A stretch of 64,000 bases of DNA from Mycobacterium sp. Root135 (GCF_001426545.1 NZ_LMEZ01000001.1:62967-126966), one strand, 5' to 3'. Shown: positions 51,945 through 64,000, numbered from the stretch's first letter. Translations and numbers: made by a program. The notes: a model not told the origin generated them from the sequence alone.

Positions 51945-54815
51945 GTGCCCGGTGCTCCATCACATCCCAGCAACGAACACCACCAGCCCAGGTTCGCCGA
52001 CAGGCACATCGGGCCGGACGCGGACGCCATCGCGACCATGCTCCAGGTGATCGGTGTCGACACCCTCGGCGAGCTGGCTGAAAAGGCGCTTCCGAGCGGC
52101 ATTCTCGACGCGCTGACCGCCGACGGACTGTCTCCCGGCCTCGACCAGCTCCCACCGCCCGCCACCGAGGAGCAGTCGCTCGCCGAACTCCGCGCGATGG
52201 CCGACGCCAACACCGTCGCTGTCTCGATGATCGGGCAGGGCTACTTCGACACGCTGACTCCCGCGGTGTTGAAGCGCAACATCCTCGAAAACCCCGCCTG
52301 GTACACGGCCTACACGCCGTATCAGCCGGAGATCAGCCAGGGCAGGCTCGAAGCCCTCCTCAACTTCCAGACGATGGTCGAAGAACTGACCGGTCTCGAG
52401 GTCGCGAACGCGTCCATGCTCGACGAGGCCACCGCCGCCGCCGAGGCCATGACGCTCATGCACCGGGCGGTCAAGGGTTCGGCGAACACGCTCCTCGTCG
52501 ACGTCGACGTCTACGCACAGACCGCCGCGGTGCTGGCCACCAGGGCCGCCCCGCTGGGTATCCAGATCGTCACTGCCGACCTGCGCAACGGACTCCCCGA
52601 CGGCGACTTCTTCGGTGTCGTGGTCCAGCTGCCGGGTGCCAGCGGACGCGTCACCGACTGGAGCGCTCTCGTCGAGCAGGCCCACGATCGCGGTGCGTTG
52701 GTCGCCGTCGGTGCCGACCTGCTGGCCCTGACACTCGTCACCCCGCCCGGAGAGATCGGCGCCGACGTCGGCTTCGGCACCACCCAACGTTTCGGCGTCC
52801 CAATGGGATTCGGTGGTCCGCATGCCGGCTACCTCGCCGTGCACACCAAGCACGCCCGCCAGCTGCCCGGTCGCCTGGTCGGCGTCTCGGTCGACTCCGA
52901 CGGTTCGCCCGCCTACCGCCTCGCGCTGCAGACCCGTGAACAGCACATCCGCCGTGACAAGGCCACCAGCAACATCTGCACCGCGCAGGTGCTGCTGGCG
53001 GTGATGGCGGCCATGTACGCCAGCTACCACGGTGCCGACGGGCTGAAGGCCATCGCCCACAAGGTGCACGGCAATGCGCTCGCGGTCGCCACCGCCCTGG
53101 TCGAGGCCGACGTCGAGGTCGTGCACGACGCGTTCTTCGACACCGTCCTGGCCCGCGTTCCCGGGCGTGCCGAGGAGGTCCGCGCGGCGGCCAAGGCGCG
53201 AGGCGTCAACGTCTGGCTGGTCGACGCCGACCACGTCTCCGTCGCCTGCGACGAGGCCACCACCGCCACCCACGTCGAAGAGGTCCTGTCCGCCTTCGGT
53301 GCCACCAAGGGCGGACACCACTGGGCGGGGCCCGAGATCGCCACGCGCACATCGGCTTTCCTGACCCACCCGGCGTTCACCCGCTACCGCACCGAGACCG
53401 ACATGATGCGCTACCTGCGGTCGCTGGCGGACAAGGACATCGCGCTGGACCGCAGCATGATCCCGCTGGGGTCGTGCACCATGAAGCTCAACGCCGCCGC
53501 CGAGATGGAGCCCATCACCTGGCCGGAGTTCGCTCGGCAGCATCCGTTCGCACCGGCTTCTGACACGCCGGGTCTGCGCAAGCTGATCGCCGACCTGGAG
53601 GGCTGGCTGACGCAGCTCACCGGCTACGACTCCGTGTCGCTGCAACCCAATGCGGGTTCGCAGGGGGAGTACGCCGGTCTGCTCGCGATTCAGGCCTATC
53701 ACCTCAGTCGCGGTGACGCGCAGCGCAACATCTGCCTGATCCCGTCGAGCGCGCACGGCACCAACGCGGCGTCGGCCGCCCTTGCCGGAATGCGCGTCGT
53801 GGTGGTGAAGTGCCGCGAGAACGGCGACGTCGACCTCGACGACCTGCGGGCAAAGATCACCGAACACGGTGACGCCGTCGCGGCGCTGATGATCACCTAC
53901 CCGTCGACGCACGGGGTCTTCGAGCACGACGTCGAGGAGATCTGCGCGGCCGTGCATGACGTCGGCGGTCAGGTCTACGTCGACGGCGCGAACCTGAACG
54001 CGCTCGTCGGCCTGGCCCGTCCCGGCCGGTTCGGCGGCGACGTCAGCCACCTCAACCTGCACAAGACGTTCTGCATCCCGCACGGCGGTGGCGGTCCCGG
54101 TGTCGGACCGGTCGCGGTGCGCAGCCACCTGGCGCCGTTCCTCCCCGGGCACCCGCTGGCCGACGAGCTCACCGACACCTACACCGTGTCGGCGGCACCC
54201 TATGGGTCGGCGTCGATCCTGCCGATCACCTGGGCGTACATCCGCATGATGGGTGCACCCGGCCTGCGGGCGGCGACGCTCACGGCGATCGCGTCGGCCA
54301 ACTACGTCGCGCGCCGGTTGGACGAGTACTACCCCGTGCTCTACACCGGCGAGAACGGCATGGTCGCGCACGAGTGCATCCTGGACTTGCGCGGCATCAC
54401 CAAGGCGACCGGCGTGACGGTCGACGACGTGGCAAAGCGCTTGGCGGACTACGGCTTCCATGCGCCGACGATGAGCTTCCCCGTCGCGGGAACGTTGATG
54501 GTCGAGCCCACCGAGAGTGAGAGCCTCACCGAGGTGGACGCCTTTTGCGAGGCGATGATCTCGATCCGTGCCGAGATCGACCAGGTCGGGTCGGGCGCGT
54601 GGCCCGCGGACGACAACCCGTTGCGCGGTGCCCCGCACACGGCCGAGTGCCTCCTGGTGGAAAATTGGGAGCATCCGTACACCAGGGAGCAGGCCGCGTA
54701 CCCGATGGGCAAGGGGTTCCGGCCCAAGGTGTGGCCGCCGGTGCGTCGCGTCGACAGCGCCTACGGTGACCGCAACCTGGTCTGCTCGTGCCCTCCGGTG
54801 GAGGCCTTCGCCTGA
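51945..54815 (+). CDS. gcvP: Glycine dehydrogenase (decarboxylating), P protein
   Basis: 956 residues, the full-length single-chain P protein. The N-terminal half has [19 protein letters not shown] and [20 protein letters not shown]. The C-terminal half carries the pyridoxal-phosphate lysine in [18 protein letters not shown]. The enzyme decarboxylates glycine and loads the aminomethyl group onto GcvH (48504). The GTG start has GAGAGG at 51932-51937. Regulation by glycine through the preceding riboswitch is very likely. It is called gcvB in M. tuberculosis (Rv1832). A strong hairpin follows the stop. Confidence 0.97.
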   Translation: MPGAPSHPSNEHHQPRFADRHIGPDADAIATMLQVIGVDTLGELAEKALPSGILDALTADGLSPGLDQLPPPATEEQSLAELRAMADANTVAVSMIGQGYFDTLTPAVLKRNILENPAWYTAYTPYQPEISQGRLEALLNFQTMVEELTGLEVANASMLDEATAAAEAMTLMHRAVKGSANTLLVDVDVYAQTAAVLATRAAPLGIQIVTADLRNGLPDGDFFGVVVQLPGASGRVTDWSALVEQAHDRGALVAVGADLLALTLVTPPGEIGADVGFGTTQRFGVPMGFGGPHAGYLAVHTKHARQLPGRLVGVSVDSDGSPAYRLALQTREQHIRRDKATSNICTAQVLLAVMAAMYASYHGADGLKAIAHKVHGNALAVATALVEADVEVVHDAFFDTVLARVPGRAEEVRAAAKARGVNVWLVDADHVSVACDEATTATHVEEVLSAFGATKGGHHWAGPEIATRTSAFLTHPAFTRYRTETDMMRYLRSLADKDIALDRSMIPLGSCTMKLNAAAEMEPITWPEFARQHPFAPASDTPGLRKLIADLEGWLTQLTGYDSVSLQPNAGSQGEYAGLLAIQAYHLSRGDAQRNICLIPSSAHGTNAASAALAGMRVVVVKCRENGDVDLDDLRAKITEHGDAVAALMITYPSTHGVFEHDVEEICAAVHDVGGQVYVDGANLNALVGLARPGRFGGDVSHLNLHKTFCIPHGGGGPGVGPVAVRSHLAPFLPGHPLADELTDTYTVSAAPYGSASILPITWAYIRMMGAPGLRAATLTAIASANYVARRLDEYYPVLYTGENGMVAHECILDLRGITKATGVTVDDVAKRLADYGFHAPTMSFPVAGTLMVEPTESESLTEVDAFCEAMISIRAEIDQVGSGAWPADDNPLRGAPHTAECLLVENWEHPYTREQAAYPMGKGFRPKVWPPVRRVDSAYGDRNLVCSCPPVEAFA

Positions 54816-54835
54816 GCTAGGAGTTACCCCGCGAC

Positions 54836-54884
54836 CAGACGGAAAGGGCCCTCAATCGCAGAGATTGTGGGCCCTTTCTGTCTG
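54836..54884. terminator. Bidirectional hairpin terminator between gcvP and the VWA gene
   Basis: Arms at 54836-54851 (CAGACGGAAAGGGCCC) and 54869-54884 pair over 16 bp with one G-U wobble, and an inner CAATC/GATTG stem (54853-54857 with 54863-54867) extends it. Position between two convergent stops and stem strength suggest a bidirectional terminator; the U-tract is short. Confidence 0.8.
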
Positions 54885-54903
54885 CTCGCGAACGGTTGCG
54901 GGG

Positions 54904-56940
54904 TTAGCCGAGCGCGGTGGTCAGCGCCGCGGTGAGCTCGGGGCCCGCCGAACTGTTCAGGTTCTGGTAGTCCCCGCCGGTCGCCTGGGCGACGGCCTCC
55001 CAGGTACCCCGGTCGGGATCGGCGCCGAAGTCGACGACGTTGACCGCGACGGGCCGCGCCTGGTTGAAGTTCTGCTTGATGAAGTCCTGCAGCCCGGCGC
55101 CGTCGAGAGACTGATCGGTGTGCGGCCCCGCGGTGATGACGAGCACCGAATTGGGCTGGCCCTCACGGAAGTTGGCGACCGCCTCCGGGTACAGCAGACG
55201 CAGCGTGGTGAAGGACACCGCACCCCCGTTGCTGGGCGCCTGACCGTTGAGATTGGTGGTCAGCACCTGCGAGCGCGGGGTTCCGCCGACCTGCTCGTCG
55301 AGCTGTCCCATTGGCACCTCGGAACGTCCCGCCACGCCGTCGAAGGTCCACAACCCGACCGCCGAATTCGACGGAAGCGCCTGCAGCCGTGCGGTGAGCG
55401 CAGCGGTGACGTTGGCCAGCCGGGACTTGCCGCCCTCGTCGGCCGACATCGACTGGTCGAGCAGCACGGTGACCGCGGGGTCCTGCGCCGGTGCGCTGAC
55501 CAGGTTGGCCAGCGTCGCCCGCACGCCACCGTCGCCGATCGACAGTGGGGCCGGCAGCGAGGCGAAGTCGACGACGTCGCTCTGCGGCGGGGTGGTGCCA
55601 TCGGCTCGGAACCCGGCTTCCGCGAGGCTCGCGAGCGCTTCCGGCTTGCGCAGGAATCGGGCGAACTCACTTGCCGCGCTTACCTGTTCCTGGCTCAGCC
55701 AGGTGCCTGCCAGCAAGACGGTGGGATAGTCGGCCACCGCGGTCGGCCCGGACGGCAGCCAGGCGGCGAGCTTGTCCTTGGCGTCGGCCTGCGAGCCTCG
55801 TTGGAAGATCTGCTGCTCGGTGGCGACCACCGCGTGTACGTCGGCCAAGGCCGGATCGGACGCCTTGAGCAGCGCGTCCATCGCCGTCGACGACTTGTCG
55901 TCGGCGAGTTTCGGCTGTCCGGCTCGCAACGTCGCGATGGCGCTGGCCCCCGACGTCGGCGGCTGCCCCTGCGGCGCCGCCGCGGAGGCGACGGACTCGG
56001 CGGCCAGATAGGTGGCATCGCTGTCACCCGTCATCGGCAACGCCAGCTTCAGCGATCCCCACCCTGGCAGGTTCATCCCGTCCAGCGACGTGGCGTTGCT
56101 CTGCAGGCCGGGCAATGCGCCCCAATTACGTTGTCCCAAAGCGGTCTTCAACTGAGGCCGCATGGCGAGCATTACCGGTGAGGTCACCAGCGAGCGGCTG
56201 TCGCTGACGGTCTTCTCGCCGGTCGACGCCTCGAGGCGGGCCTCGGAGATCGAACTGCCGGGAATCCACAGGGCGGGCTGCTCGCCAAGGTCGCCGGGCC
56301 ATGGGCCGGCGAACCCGTTGATCACCTGGTCGGATTCGGCGGCCTTGACCCCGATCTTGACGCACTTGTCGCCGACGGGTGCCGCGGACTGGCTGTACTT
56401 CTCGGCCAGCGGCGTGATCTGGTCGGCGATCGAGGGGTCGACGACCACGGCGACGGCGACCTCGCCGGCCACGCATCGAGCGGCGCCGGCCTGGGAGCGT
56501 TCCGAGAGGGCGTCGCCGAAGAATCGCCAGGCGATGACGGCGCCGACCACGACGACGACGGTCACCAGTGCGACGATCACGGAGACGCTGATGCCGCGCC
56601 GCTTGGGAGTGATGGCCCGGTGGCTGCCGGTCCACTCGCTGCTTTCCCAATCGCGGCGATTGGGCCCCGCGGGCGTAGCCGCGAACGCGGTGGTGGCGGC
56701 CTCCTGCTCCTCGAGATTGGGGTGGTCGCCTTCGTCATAACCGTCGTCATAACCGTCGTCGTAACCGGTTGTGTCGTAACCGGTTTCGTATTCGTCGGCC
56801 GGATCGTCACCGGCCGGACGGTCGTCGGTCGTGTAGTCGTCGGCGTATTCGCCCGCGTACGGCGAATCCGGCTGGTCGTCGCCGGCGCCCTGTCCCGCCT
56901 CCGAGGAATCCTCTGGGTCGGGAATGCTGTGCCTGCCCAT
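54904..56940 (-). CDS. VWA-domain membrane protein with SBP-like ectodomain (Rv1836c-like)
   Basis: 678 residues. An acidic cytosolic N-terminus of 115 residues contains a Gly-Tyr-Asp repeat (TTGYDDGYDDGYDEGD), then one transmembrane helix near 117-139. The outside part first resembles a solute-binding fold (WPGDLGEQPALWIPGSS, LAGTWLSQEQVSAASEFARF) and ends in a von Willebrand A domain whose MIDAS motif is DQSMS with a downstream Thr. It corresponds to Rv1836c. Such proteins probably bind ligand or partner at the cell surface; the role is unknown. The gene ends facing gcvP across a shared terminator. Confidence 0.85.
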   Translation of the reverse strand: MGRHSIPDPEDSSEAGQGAGDDQPDSPYAGEYADDYTTDDRPAGDDPADEYETGYDTTGYDDGYDDGYDEGDHPNLEEQEAATTAFAATPAGPNRRDWESSEWTGSHRAITPKRRGISVSVIVALVTVVVVVGAVIAWRFFGDALSERSQAGAARCVAGEVAVAVVVDPSIADQITPLAEKYSQSAAPVGDKCVKIGVKAAESDQVINGFAGPWPGDLGEQPALWIPGSSISEARLEASTGEKTVSDSRSLVTSPVMLAMRPQLKTALGQRNWGALPGLQSNATSLDGMNLPGWGSLKLALPMTGDSDATYLAAESVASAAAPQGQPPTSGASAIATLRAGQPKLADDKSSTAMDALLKASDPALADVHAVVATEQQIFQRGSQADAKDKLAAWLPSGPTAVADYPTVLLAGTWLSQEQVSAASEFARFLRKPEALASLAEAGFRADGTTPPQSDVVDFASLPAPLSIGDGGVRATLANLVSAPAQDPAVTVLLDQSMSADEGGKSRLANVTAALTARLQALPSNSAVGLWTFDGVAGRSEVPMGQLDEQVGGTPRSQVLTTNLNGQAPSNGGAVSFTTLRLLYPEAVANFREGQPNSVLVITAGPHTDQSLDGAGLQDFIKQNFNQARPVAVNVVDFGADPDRGTWEAVAQATGGDYQNLNSSAGPELTAALTTALG
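56734..56790 (-). repeat. Short imperfect tandem repeats in the acidic N-terminus of the VWA protein
   Basis: Units of about 12 nt, variants of CGTCGTCATAAC, occur four to five times and encode the Gly-Tyr-Asp-rich repeat on the minus strand. They are in frame, so copy number could change without disrupting the gene. Confidence 0.75.
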
Positions 56941-56995
56941 TCCTAACCCCTGTACTCGTTGAGTCTCGTGGTCACCTGAACCCGCCGAAGTCTAG

Positions 56996-59191
56996 TCACT
57001 GGTTGGCGTGACGAGCCTTGAACTCCCGACGGCGGCGATGCAGGATCGGCTCGGTGTAGCCGTTGGGCTGCGCGGCGCCGGCGAGGATCAGCTCCTGGGC
57101 CGCCTCGAAGGCGATGCTGGCCTCTGGGTCGGGAGCCATCGGCAGATACGAGGAGTCATCGGCGTTCTGCTCGTCGACCACCACGGCCATCCGTCGCAGG
57201 CTGGCCTTGACGTCCTCCTCGGTGATGACGCCGTGCCGCAACCAGTTCGCCAACAGCTGGCTGGAGATCCGCAGGGTGGCGCGGTCCTCCATCAGTGCGA
57301 CGTCGTGGATGTCGGGCACCTTGGAGCAGCCGACGCCCGCGTCGACCCACCGCACCACGTAGCCGAGGATCGACTGGCAGTTGTTGTCGACCTCTTCGCG
57401 GATTTCCTCGGGAGCCCACGCCAGTTCCTTGGACAGCGGGATGGTCAACAGCTCGTCGAGCGTGGTGCGCTTCTTGCCCGCGAGTTCCTTCTGCACCTCG
57501 AAGACGTCCACCTGGTGGTAGTGCATGGCGTGCAGGGTCGCTCCGGTCGGCGACGGCACCCACGCGGTGGTGGCGCCGGCCTTGGGTTGGCCGATCTTCT
57601 GTTCGACCATGTCGGCCATCAGCTCGGTCATGGCCCACATGCCCTTGCCGATCTGTGCCTTGCCGGACAAACCCGCTGCCAGGCCGACGTCGACGTTCTG
57701 GTCTTCGTAGGCCTTGATCCAGGGCTGGCTCTTCATCGCGCCCTTGCGGATCATCGGGCCGGCTTCCATCGAGGTGTGGATCTCGTCGCCGGTGCGGTCG
57801 AGGAAGCCGGTGTTGATGAACACCACCCGGTCGGCCGCGGCCTTGATGGCGGCCTTCAGGTTGAGCGTGGTGCGCCGCTCCTCGTCCATGATGCCGACCT
57901 TCATGGTGGCCTGGGGAAGACCGAGCACGTCCTCGACGCGGCTGAACAGTTCGCAGGTGAACGCGACCTCGTCCGGGCCGTGCATCTTGGGCTTCACGAT
58001 GTAGATCGAGCCGGTGCGGCTGTTCAGCAGGGGTCCGTTCTGCTCATCGGCCTTCAGCCCGTGCACGGCGATCAGACCGGTGAACAGCGCGTCCTGGATG
58101 CCTTCTGGGACCTCGGAGCCGTCCTCGAACACGATGGCGTCGTTGGTCATCAGATGTCCGACGTTGCGGACGAACAGCAGGCTGCGGCCGGGCAGCGTCA
58201 GCTCGGACCCGCCATCGGGGGCGGTGAAGGTCCGGTCCTCGTTGAGCACCCTGGTGAAGGACTTGCCGCCCTTGCTGACCTCTTCGGTCAGGTCGCCACG
58301 GTTGAGGCCAAGCCAGTTGCGGTAACCGAGCACCTTGTCGTCGGCGTCGACCGCGGCGACGGAGTCCTCGAAGTCCATGATCGTGGTGACGGCCGACTCC
58401 AGCACGACGTCCTTGACGCCCGCCTTGTCGGTCGACCCGACGGGGGAGTCGGCGTCGATCAGGATTTCGACGTGCAGGCCGTTGTGCACCAGCAGGACGG
58501 CGGTTGGTGCGTCGGGTTCGCCGAGGTAGCCGGCAAACTCCTCCGGCGTGGCCAATCCCGTCGACAGGTCGTCGCCGAGGGTGACCAACAGCTGGCCGTC
58601 CTCGATCAGGAAGCCGGTGGCGTCGACGTAGGAGCCGGACGCCAGGGGCACGGACTCGTCGAGGAACGTGCGGGCGTAGGCGATGACCTTGTCGCCGCGC
58701 ACCTGGTTGTAACCGCCGCTGCCCTTCTCGGCGCCGTCGTCCTCGGAGATGACGTCGGTGCCGTAGAGCGCGTCGTACAGCGAGCCCCACCGCGCGTTGG
58801 AGGCGTTCAGGGCGAACCGGGCGTTGAGAATGGGCACGACCAACTGTGGGCCTGCGGTGCTGGTGATCTCGTCGTCGACGCCGGAGGTGGTGATCGTGAA
58901 GTCGTCGGGTTCTGGCTGGAGGTAGCCGATTTCGGTGAGGAACGCCTGGTATTCGGCGGCGTCGAACGGTCCGATGACGCGCTGGCGGTGCCACTTGTCG
59001 ATCTGCGCCTGCAGTTCGTCTCGGCGCGCAAGCAGATCCTGGTTGACGGGGGCCAGATCGGCGACGACCTTGTCCACGCCCGCCCAGAAGCTGTCGGGGT
59101 CTACACCGGTGCCCGGCAGCGCCTCATTGGTGATGAAGTCGTGCAGCACCCGTGCCACTCGCAAGTTTCCGACGGTCACGCGGTCAGTCAT
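56996..59191 (-). CDS. glcB: Malate synthase G
   Basis: 731 residues, the normal size of isoform G. The active-site region is conserved: [34 protein letters not shown] and the C-terminal [20 protein letters not shown] with the catalytic Asp and Cys. It condenses glyoxylate with acetyl-CoA to malate, the second step of the glyoxylate shunt, and removes glyoxylate made from glycine. A GAGAGGAAA precedes the ATG at 59191; the upstream in-frame start at 59206 is not used. It is about 56 bp from the VWA gene and in the same direction. Confidence 0.97.
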   Translation of the reverse strand: MTDRVTVGNLRVARVLHDFITNEALPGTGVDPDSFWAGVDKVVADLAPVNQDLLARRDELQAQIDKWHRQRVIGPFDAAEYQAFLTEIGYLQPEPDDFTITTSGVDDEITSTAGPQLVVPILNARFALNASNARWGSLYDALYGTDVISEDDGAEKGSGGYNQVRGDKVIAYARTFLDESVPLASGSYVDATGFLIEDGQLLVTLGDDLSTGLATPEEFAGYLGEPDAPTAVLLVHNGLHVEILIDADSPVGSTDKAGVKDVVLESAVTTIMDFEDSVAAVDADDKVLGYRNWLGLNRGDLTEEVSKGGKSFTRVLNEDRTFTAPDGGSELTLPGRSLLFVRNVGHLMTNDAIVFEDGSEVPEGIQDALFTGLIAVHGLKADEQNGPLLNSRTGSIYIVKPKMHGPDEVAFTCELFSRVEDVLGLPQATMKVGIMDEERRTTLNLKAAIKAAADRVVFINTGFLDRTGDEIHTSMEAGPMIRKGAMKSQPWIKAYEDQNVDVGLAAGLSGKAQIGKGMWAMTELMADMVEQKIGQPKAGATTAWVPSPTGATLHAMHYHQVDVFEVQKELAGKKRTTLDELLTIPLSKELAWAPEEIREEVDNNCQSILGYVVRWVDAGVGCSKVPDIHDVALMEDRATLRISSQLLANWLRHGVITEEDVKASLRRMAVVVDEQNADDSSYLPMAPDPEASIAFEAAQELILAGAAQPNGYTEPILHRRRREFKARHANQ

Positions 59192-59229
59192 GATTTCCTC
59201 TCTCAAGCGTCGGTCCAGCTTACCCGTGG

Positions 59230-60111
59230 CTAAGCGTCAGCCAATCGACCTGCTGCCGCCAACATCTCGTCGCAGCGGCTCAGCAATGCCGCCCGCAACG
59301 GTGCCGAACGATCGGCGATGTCACGTTGGCAGCGCACGTACTCGGTGCGGCCTGCCGCGTTCTCGACGGCGATTGGCTCGATCCCGAAGTCGGCCAAATC
59401 GTAGGGACTGGCCCGCATGTCGAGCACCCTGGCCCGTGCCGCGAGCTCCAGGCAGTCCATCAGCAACTCCGAGGGCACCAGCGCGCCGAGCTTGTAACAC
59501 CACTTGTACAAGTCCATGTTGGCGTGCACGCACCCCGGTTGTTCGGTGGCGACCTGGGTTTCGCGGCTCAGCGCCTCGGCGTTGCGGGGCGCGGCGGGCT
59601 CGGTGAAGAAGCGGTAGGCGTCGAAGTGGCTGCAGCGCAAAGGAATCGACTCGACAACCTCGTCGGTGCCCGCGGCGCCGAGTCGCAGCGGGACTTGATC
59701 GTGCCGCACGTCCGTGGTCCGGTAGACCATGGCCCACTCGTGCAGTCCGAAGCAGTTGAGCCGCGGCGGACGATCGGCGGTGGCGCGGAGCAACTTTGCG
59801 ATGAAGGCGACGGTGTCGGCGCGTGTGAGCAGATGCGCGTGGCCCACCGTGACACCGGCGCCGGATGTTTCGTAGCCCGCGCGGTCGAGGAACCGGCGAG
59901 CCTCCCCGCCGTCGAGTGCGACGCCGAAACCGGGGTGCCAGCGACGCAACTGCCGGGGCCGCAGGCTGTAGTAGCTAAACAGGAAGTCCCAGACCGGGTG
60001 CGCCTCGCCCCGCTGAGCCCGCGCCCGGTGCGGCCCGAGGAAGGATTCGGCCCGTTCCACGTGCCTCTGCTCGCGCCCGAACCACTCGGCTTCGGCGAGC
60101 AACCGGCGCAT
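59230..60111 (-). CDS. Conserved actinobacterial hypothetical protein
   Basis: 293 residues, no signal peptide or membrane helix. It is rich in His, Cys and Trp motifs: [68 protein letters not shown] and [17 protein letters not shown]. The pattern is well conserved in actinobacteria and has been labelled 3-methyladenine DNA glycosylase in some genomes (from memory); I see no motif that proves this. The ATG at 60111 has GAGG 8 nt upstream; the GTG at 60129 overlaps the upstream gene. It stands where M. tuberculosis has Rv1838c-1840c, so it is an alternative content of that slot. Confidence 0.7.
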   Translation of the reverse strand: MRRLLAEAEWFGREQRHVERAESFLGPHRARAQRGEAHPVWDFLFSYYSLRPRQLRRWHPGFGVALDGGEARRFLDRAGYETSGAGVTVGHAHLLTRADTVAFIAKLLRATADRPPRLNCFGLHEWAMVYRTTDVRHDQVPLRLGAAGTDEVVESIPLRCSHFDAYRFFTEPAAPRNAEALSRETQVATEQPGCVHANMDLYKWCYKLGALVPSELLMDCLELAARARVLDMRASPYDLADFGIEPIAVENAAGRTEYVRCQRDIADRSAPLRAALLSRCDEMLAAAGRLADA

Positions 60112-60121
60112 GAGGAGCACC

Positions 60122-61174
60122 TCAGACACGGTGCGTCCCGTCGCGCACCGTCCCCACCAGGTCCTCGACGAGATCCTCCAGCGCCACGACGGCCGTCACC
60201 CGGTCGTCGGTGGTGACCAGCGCCAGATGGCTGTTGTCGCGGCGGAGTCGGGTCAGAGCGTCGGGAACCGGCAGCGACGCGGCCAGCCGTGGCAGCGCCC
60301 GAACCGTGGCCAGGTCGACGACTGCGTCTGGGTCACTCATCAGTCCGAGCACGTCTTTGATGTGCAGGTATCCGAGGAATGCTCCGGTGCTGTCGGTGAC
60401 GGGGAAGCGGGAGTAGCCGGTGTCGACGAGCGCCCGTTCGATCGCCGCGACGGTGGGTCCAAGCCCCGGACCCGCGACGGGGACCGCCCTGATGTCGGAC
60501 AGCGGGATGGCGACGTCGGCCACGACGTGGGTTCGGATCTGCAGCGCGCGCGTCAGCCTGCCGTGTTCCTCGGGGTCGAGCAGGCCCTCCGAGAGCGACT
60601 CGGCGATCATCTCCGAGAGCTCCACCGTGGACACCGTGACGTCGAGTTCGTCCTTCGGTTCGACGCCGAAGGAGCGCAGGGTCGTGTTGGCGCACCAGTT
60701 GTAGAACGCGATGAACGGCTTGGCCAACCGCATGTAGACCAGGTACGGCGGGATCAACAGCATCGCCGCCGATTCCGGCCCGGCAATGGCGATGTTCTTG
60801 GGGACCATCTCGCCGAGCAGCACGTGCAACGTGACGACGACGCCGAGCGCGATGACGAACGACACCGTGTGCAGGATCGTGTCGGGGATGCCAAGGAGGC
60901 CGAACGGCACCTCCAGCAGGTGCGCAACGGCGGGTTCGCCGACCCGGCCGAGCAGGATCGAGCAGATGGTGATGCCCAGCTGCGCGCCTGCCAGCATCAG
61001 CGACAGCCGCTCACCGGCCCTGATGACGGTGACCGCGCTCTTCTTGCCCTGTTCGGCAAGGGCTTCGAGGCGGTCGCGGCGGGCCGAGATCAGCGCGAAC
61101 TCGGCGCCGACGAAGAACGCGTTCGCGCCGAGCAGCACCACCGTAAGGAGCACGCCGAAGACGTCGGATCCCAT
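60122..61174 (-). CDS. DUF21/CBS-domain membrane protein, hemolysin-C type (Rv1841c-like)
   Basis: 350 residues. The N-terminal DUF21 domain has three or four helices (VLLTVVLLGANAFFVGAEFALISARRDR region, LGITICSILLGRVGEPAV, LHVLLGEMVPKNIAIAGP). Two CBS domains follow (ALVDTGYSRFPVTDSTGAFLGYLHIKD and DALTRLRRDNSHLALV). The CorC/HlyC-like family is implicated in Mg/Co transport or efflux; CBS domains sense adenine nucleotides. The ATG shares one base with the stop of the upstream paralogue (TGATG). No C-terminal CorC_HlyC domain is evident. Confidence 0.85.
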   Translation of the reverse strand: MGSDVFGVLLTVVLLGANAFFVGAEFALISARRDRLEALAEQGKKSAVTVIRAGERLSLMLAGAQLGITICSILLGRVGEPAVAHLLEVPFGLLGIPDTILHTVSFVIALGVVVTLHVLLGEMVPKNIAIAGPESAAMLLIPPYLVYMRLAKPFIAFYNWCANTTLRSFGVEPKDELDVTVSTVELSEMIAESLSEGLLDPEEHGRLTRALQIRTHVVADVAIPLSDIRAVPVAGPGLGPTVAAIERALVDTGYSRFPVTDSTGAFLGYLHIKDVLGLMSDPDAVVDLATVRALPRLAASLPVPDALTRLRRDNSHLALVTTDDRVTAVVALEDLVEDLVGTVRDGTHRV

Positions 61175-62529
61175 CAGCGTCCCTCCTCCTCGGACTCGCC
61201 GCGGCGGCCCAGTTCGGTGAGCTCCAGCAGGTCTATGCGCCGGCCGTCCATCTGGATCACCGTCGCCTGCCAGTGCACGGGGTCGTCCAACGGACCGTCG
61301 GGGTCGAACTCGGTGAGTTCGACGGTTTCGCCGGGCTCGGGGATGTGACCAAGCTCTTGGAGGATGAGCCCGCCGATCGTTTCGTAGTCACCCTCCGGCG
61401 GCCGGAAGGACGTCGCGCTCTCGACCTCGTCGATGCGCAACAGGCCCGAGATGCGCCAGCCGTTGCGGACCTCGACGACGTCGAGGGTGGCGTCGTCGTG
61501 CTCGTCGCGGACGTCGCCGACGATTTCCTCGATGAGGTCTTCGACGGTGACCATGCCCGCGGTGCCGCCGTATTCGTCGACGACCAGCGCGGTCTGCAGC
61601 CCGTTGGCGCGGATCTGGGTCATCACGGCGTCACCGTCGAGGCTCGATGGGACGGTGGACACCGGTCGCGCGAGCGCCGCGAGCTGGGTGGTGGCACGGT
61701 CGGCGACCGGCACGGTAAATGCCTGCTTGACGTGCACGATGCCGACCGTCTCGTCCAGATCGCCAGCGGTGATGGGGAAGCGCGAGAAGCCGGTCTCGAT
61801 GGCCTTGAGCACCAGGTCCGCGACGGTGTCGTCGACGTTCAGCGATTCGATCTTGGACCGCGGCGTCATGAGTTCCTCCGCCGACCGTTCGCCGAACTTC
61901 AGTGAGCGGTCCACCAGGTCGGCGGTGCTGGCGTCCAGGGAACCGCTGCGCTTGGAGGTGCGCACCAGCGAGACGAGTTCCTGCGGCGAGCGAGCGGACC
62001 GCAGTTCCTCGGCGGGCTCGATGCCGAGCCTGCGCAGAATCCAGTTGGCCGTGCCGTTGGTCACCTTGATGGCAGGTGTCAGGAACCGGGAGAACCACCA
62101 TTGCAGCGGGGCCGCCCAGCGCGCGGTCGGCAACGGTGTGGCGACGGCGAGGTTCTTGGGCACCAGCTCGCCGAAGATCATCGAGACCGACGTGGCGATC
62201 AGCAGGGCAAGGCCGAGCGAGATGCCGTCGAGCATGCTCTCGGGCACGCCAATCAGCTTGAGCGGTGCGTGGAGCAGGGTCGCGACGACGGGTTCGGCCA
62301 GATAACCGGTGGCCAACGTCGTGATCGAGATGCCGAGCTGGGCGCCGGACAACTGGAATGACAGTGAGCGGTGCGCCTTTTGGACGTAGGCGTCACGCCA
62401 ACCACCGGACTTGGCGTTGGCTTCGACGGTGCTTCGTTCCAGCGCCGTCAGAGAGAATTCGGCGGCGACGAACAGAGCCGTTCCCGCCGTCAGCAGTAGA
62501 AAGGCGAGCAGACTGAGGGCGAGACTCAT
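61174..62529 (-). CDS. DUF21/CBS/CorC_HlyC membrane protein (Rv1842c-like)
   Basis: 451 residues. The N-terminal DUF21 helices ([23 protein letters not shown], then [23 protein letters not shown] and [25 protein letters not shown]) precede two CBS domains ([24 protein letters not shown] and [22 protein letters not shown]), and the C-terminus has the CorC_HlyC FAD-like fold ([24 protein letters not shown]). It is the larger of a coupled pair with Rv1841c. The start is uncertain: ATG at 62529 is given, a GTG at 62538 adds three residues. Probably a divalent-cation transport or regulatory protein. Confidence 0.85.
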   Translation of the reverse strand: MSLALSLLAFLLLTAGTALFVAAEFSLTALERSTVEANAKSGGWRDAYVQKAHRSLSFQLSGAQLGISITTLATGYLAEPVVATLLHAPLKLIGVPESMLDGISLGLALLIATSVSMIFGELVPKNLAVATPLPTARWAAPLQWWFSRFLTPAIKVTNGTANWILRRLGIEPAEELRSARSPQELVSLVRTSKRSGSLDASTADLVDRSLKFGERSAEELMTPRSKIESLNVDDTVADLVLKAIETGFSRFPITAGDLDETVGIVHVKQAFTVPVADRATTQLAALARPVSTVPSSLDGDAVMTQIRANGLQTALVVDEYGGTAGMVTVEDLIEEIVGDVRDEHDDATLDVVEVRNGWRISGLLRIDEVESATSFRPPEGDYETIGGLILQELGHIPEPGETVELTEFDPDGPLDDPVHWQATVIQMDGRRIDLLELTELGRRGESEEEGR

Positions 62530-62720
62530 CGAAGCCACGCACCACGGGCGCCGGGCACCAGGCCCGGCTTCCTACTGGAGGGTTCGGCGTCGGATGGCTC
62601 CGAGGAGGCCCGTTCAGGTTCCGGGGCCTCGGCGGGTGCCTGCGGCACGTGTTCCCCTTCGATCGGCGACGAGATGCACCAATCTTAGCGGGGCCGTCGC
62701 CATTCAGAACACCGCGGAGG

Positions 62721-64000
<1,280 letters not shown>

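Noticed and set aside
51960..54674. A 904-codon antisense frame across gcvP
   Set aside because: It is a GC-driven shadow of a conserved gene and contains no recognisable domain.
56734..56790. Short repeats that look like a CRISPR-type array
   Set aside because: Units are only about 12 nt, imperfect, in frame and without unique spacers; they are coding repeats.
57008..59233. A 741-codon plus-strand frame across glcB
   Set aside because: Antisense shadow of malate synthase; composition is that of a reversed high-GC gene with many Arg, Gly and Val residues.

Overview
The window is high-GC actinobacterial DNA. Gene content and order point to a mycobacterium, most likely an environmental, fast-growing Mycolicibacterium-type species; the genus call is inference. 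The right half follows, from memory, the order of the M. tuberculosis Rv1814 to Rv1843c block: erg3-like desaturase, secreted protease, TetR, FAD enzyme, Rv1819c-type transporters, secA2, pgsA2, DUF881 and small-basic-protein genes, gcvH, garA, two MerR genes around a bifunctional-nuclease gene, gcvP, a VWA protein, glcB, two CBS/DUF21 proteins and guaB1. No rRNA, tRNA, CRISPR array, prophage or IS element was recognised.

Left part (1-26,700). It opens with the tail of a PucR-type regulator, a DadA-like oxidase, a GreA/Rnk-type factor and a long secreted protein with its own promoter. Next come membrane and secreted proteins, an acyltransferase-3, a BBE-type FAD lipoprotein and the RNA-binding protein Tex. 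A fadD-SDR operon has an inverted repeat over its putative -10. It is followed by small secreted or unknown proteins, a GDSL hydrolase, a GIY-YIG-like protein with a NUDIX gene, a PF10118 protein coupled to a 2Fe-2S reductase, malQ and an MFS exporter.

Middle part (26,700-43,500). A coupled SMR efflux pair and a type-B esterase precede the Rv1814-1817-like segment. There a divergent TetR/F420-type oxidoreductase pair is separated by two near-identical palindromes. A 13E12-family HNH protein follows, then three tandem SbmA/BacA-like exporters (Rv1819c paralogues).

Right part (43,500-64,000). secA2, pgsA2 and the DUF881/small-basic-protein cluster lead into central carbon and nitrogen genes: gcvH, garA, a tandem glycine riboswitch with gcvP, and glcB. 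Glycine decarboxylase, its lipoyl carrier, the GarA metabolic switch and malate synthase thus form a glycine/glyoxylate/TCA neighbourhood. The window ends inside guaB1.

Many starts here lack a Shine-Dalgarno sequence and instead have an NANNNT -10 hexamer 6-7 nt before the start codon, the known signature of leaderless mycobacterial transcripts. I used this to choose several starts. All product names come from motif reading and family memory; no database search was run.
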